A stretch of DNA of 64,000 nt from positions 372,001-436,000 of the forward strand of contig NZ_LXYO01000001.1 in assembly GCF_001650915.1 (NCBI RefSeq), given 5' to 3'. The notes beneath the pieces were generated by a model. The model did not search any database, was not told the origin of the DNA, and saw only the letters and a list, made by a program, of their open reading frames with translations. The position numbers and the translations under genes are program-made. Shown one piece after another: positions 62,950 to 64,000 of the stretch; positions within the stretch are counted from its first letter, which is position 1; each line of letters begins with the position of its first letter. This DNA is from Marinobacter sp. EhC06. Lineage in GTDB: Bacteria; Pseudomonadota; Gammaproteobacteria; Pseudomonadales; Oleiphilaceae.

Positions 62950-64000
62950 TTAGATGGCGAAGGCTTCCTCCGGCATGTCCATCAGGCTGTCAGCGCCAGC
63001 CAGCATGCTCTCAGCGTGGCCCCTGGCCCGGGGCAGCATACGCTTGAAGTAGAAGCGCGCGGTCTGGATCTTGGCGTTGTAGAACATTTCCTCGGTAGTG
63101 CCCTCAACCATCTTGTCCAGAGCAACCTTGGCCATACGGGCCCACAGGTAGGCAAACACGGCGTAACCGGAGTACATCAGGTAGTCCACAGAGGCCGCGC
63201 CCACTTCCTCACGGTTCTTCATGGCAGACATACCAATCTTGGTGGTCAGCTCGCCCCATTCCTTGTTCATGGCCGCCAGCGGCTCGATGAATTCCTTCAG
63301 CTGCTCGTCTTCCGCGTTTTCCTTGCAGAACAGGTGCACCTGCTTGGTGAAGCCCTTCAGGGATTCGCCCTGGGTCATCAGAACCTTGCGGCCCAGCAGA
63401 TCCAGCGCCTGGATGCCGGTGGTGCCTTCGTAGATCATGCCGATGCGGGCGTCACGAACGTTCTGCTCCATGCCCCACTCGGAGATAAAGCCGTGACCAC
63501 CGAATACCTGCATGCCCAGGTTGGCTGCCTCGTAACCGATTTCGGTCAGGAACGCCTTGGCGATCGGTGTCAGGAAGCCCAGCGCCTCATCGGCCGCCTT
63601 GCGCTCTTCTTCGGTCTTGCCGCTGTGAACAACGTCTGCCTGCTGCGCGGTCAGGTAAATCAGGGCGCGGGCGCCTTCGGCAACCGCCTTCTGTGTCAGC
63701 AGCATGCGACGAACGTCCGGGTGAACAATGATCGGATCGGCGATGCCTTCCGGATTCTTCGGACCGCTCAGTGAACGCATGGCCAGACGCTCTTTGGCGT
63801 AGGCGAGTGAACCCTGGAAGCCCAGCTCGGCGGCACCCAGCCCCTGGATCGCGGTACCGATACGGGCGGTGTTCATGAAGGTGAACATGCAATTCAGGCC
63901 TTTATTCTCCGGCCCGATCAGCCAGCCCTTGGCGCCGTCGAAGTTCATAACGCAAGTGGCGTTGCCGTGGATACCCATCTTGTGCTCGATAGAACCGCAG
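62950..64000 (-). CDS. Acyl-CoA dehydrogenase, ~600-residue type (partial, 5' end outside window)
   Basis: The visible ~349 C-terminal residues align along their length with the neighbouring enzyme (CGSIEHKMGIHGNATCVMNF against CGSIEKKMGIKGSATCVMNF), with IGMIYEGTTGIQALDLLGRK at the catalytic segment. It diverges clearly in the C-terminal extension, so the two are old paralogues rather than a recent duplicate. The frame is open to the right edge. Confidence 0.92.
   Translation of the reverse strand, partial: CGSIEHKMGIHGNATCVMNFDGAKGWLIGPENKGLNCMFTFMNTARIGTAIQGLGAAELGFQGSLAYAKERLAMRSLSGPKNPEGIADPIIVHPDVRRMLLTQKAVAEGARALIYLTAQQADVVHSGKTEEERKAADEALGFLTPIAKAFLTEIGYEAANLGMQVFGGHGFISEWGMEQNVRDARIGMIYEGTTGIQALDLLGRKVLMTQGESLKGFTKQVHLFCKENAEDEQLKEFIEPLAAMNKEWGELTTKIGMSAMKNREEVGAASVDYLMYSGYAVFAYLWARMAKVALDKMVEGTTEEMFYNAKIQTARFYFKRMLPRARGHAESMLAGADSLMDMPEEAFAI

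Overview
The window reads as a chromosomal segment of a marine gammaproteobacterium, most likely Marinobacter or a close relative. This is inferred from the gene content and order, which are Pseudomonas-like: ibaG-murA-hisG-hisD-hisC, mla, kdsD-kdsC-lptCAB-rpoN-hpf-ptsN-rapZ-ptsO, mreBCD-maf-rng-yhdP, gatCAB, cysDN, miaB-phoH-ybeY-corC-lnt and leuS-lptE-holA. A DUF1302/DUF1329 pair beside a MalT-like regulator and two ~600-residue acyl-CoA dehydrogenases fit the same group. I see no rRNA, tRNA, prophage, transposase or CRISPR array.

Layout. 1-10 kb: the end of an acyltransferase gene, a MalT/LuxR-type regulator, an outer-membrane DUF1329/DUF1302 pair, a thiolase, zapE and yhcB. 10-19 kb (minus strand): a Nif3-like gene, histidine genes, murA, ibaG and the Mla lipid-transport operon. 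19-28 kb (plus): LPS assembly (kdsD to lptB), sigma-54, hibernation factor, nitrogen-PTS genes, mgtE and darP. 28-38 kb (minus): an amidohydrolase, yhdP, rng, maf and mreDCB. 38-50 kb: gatCAB, rimO, a PilZ protein, cysDN, ndpA, trmH and miaB. 50-60 kb: phoH, ybeY, corC, lnt, a zinc-ribbon gene, leuS, lptE and holA. 60-64 kb: a small orphan protein, an endonuclease-I-like protein that appears to lack its catalytic pair, and two acyl-CoA dehydrogenases, the last cut by the window edge.

Most of the coding content is conserved housekeeping biology centred on the envelope: phospholipid and LPS transport, peptidoglycan precursors, cell shape and lipoprotein maturation. The unusual content is between the genes. 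Eleven copies of a ~105-120 bp element sit in intergenic gaps. Each has long arms that differ between copies but are nearly perfectly complementary within a copy. The arms enclose two short hairpins, and on one strand every hairpin loop reads A-N-G-G-A. All 22 loops fit the motif bound by CsrA/RsmA, and one copy holds an exact match to the published CsrA SELEX consensus. All 11 wobble-type mismatches in the arms are G-U on that same strand. When two copies share a gap they are always back to back, with the GGA strands reading outward. A second, unrelated core with the same design forms one more back-to-back pair at 46.5-46.8 kb. Together this suggests a dispersed structured-RNA or REPIN-like family, possibly an RsmA/CsrA-binding one. 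The binding is inference.

Other points of note: mreC appears to start at AUU, CysN carries a decayed CysC kinase tail, phoH starts at TTG, and a strong terminator ends only 20 nt before ptsN.
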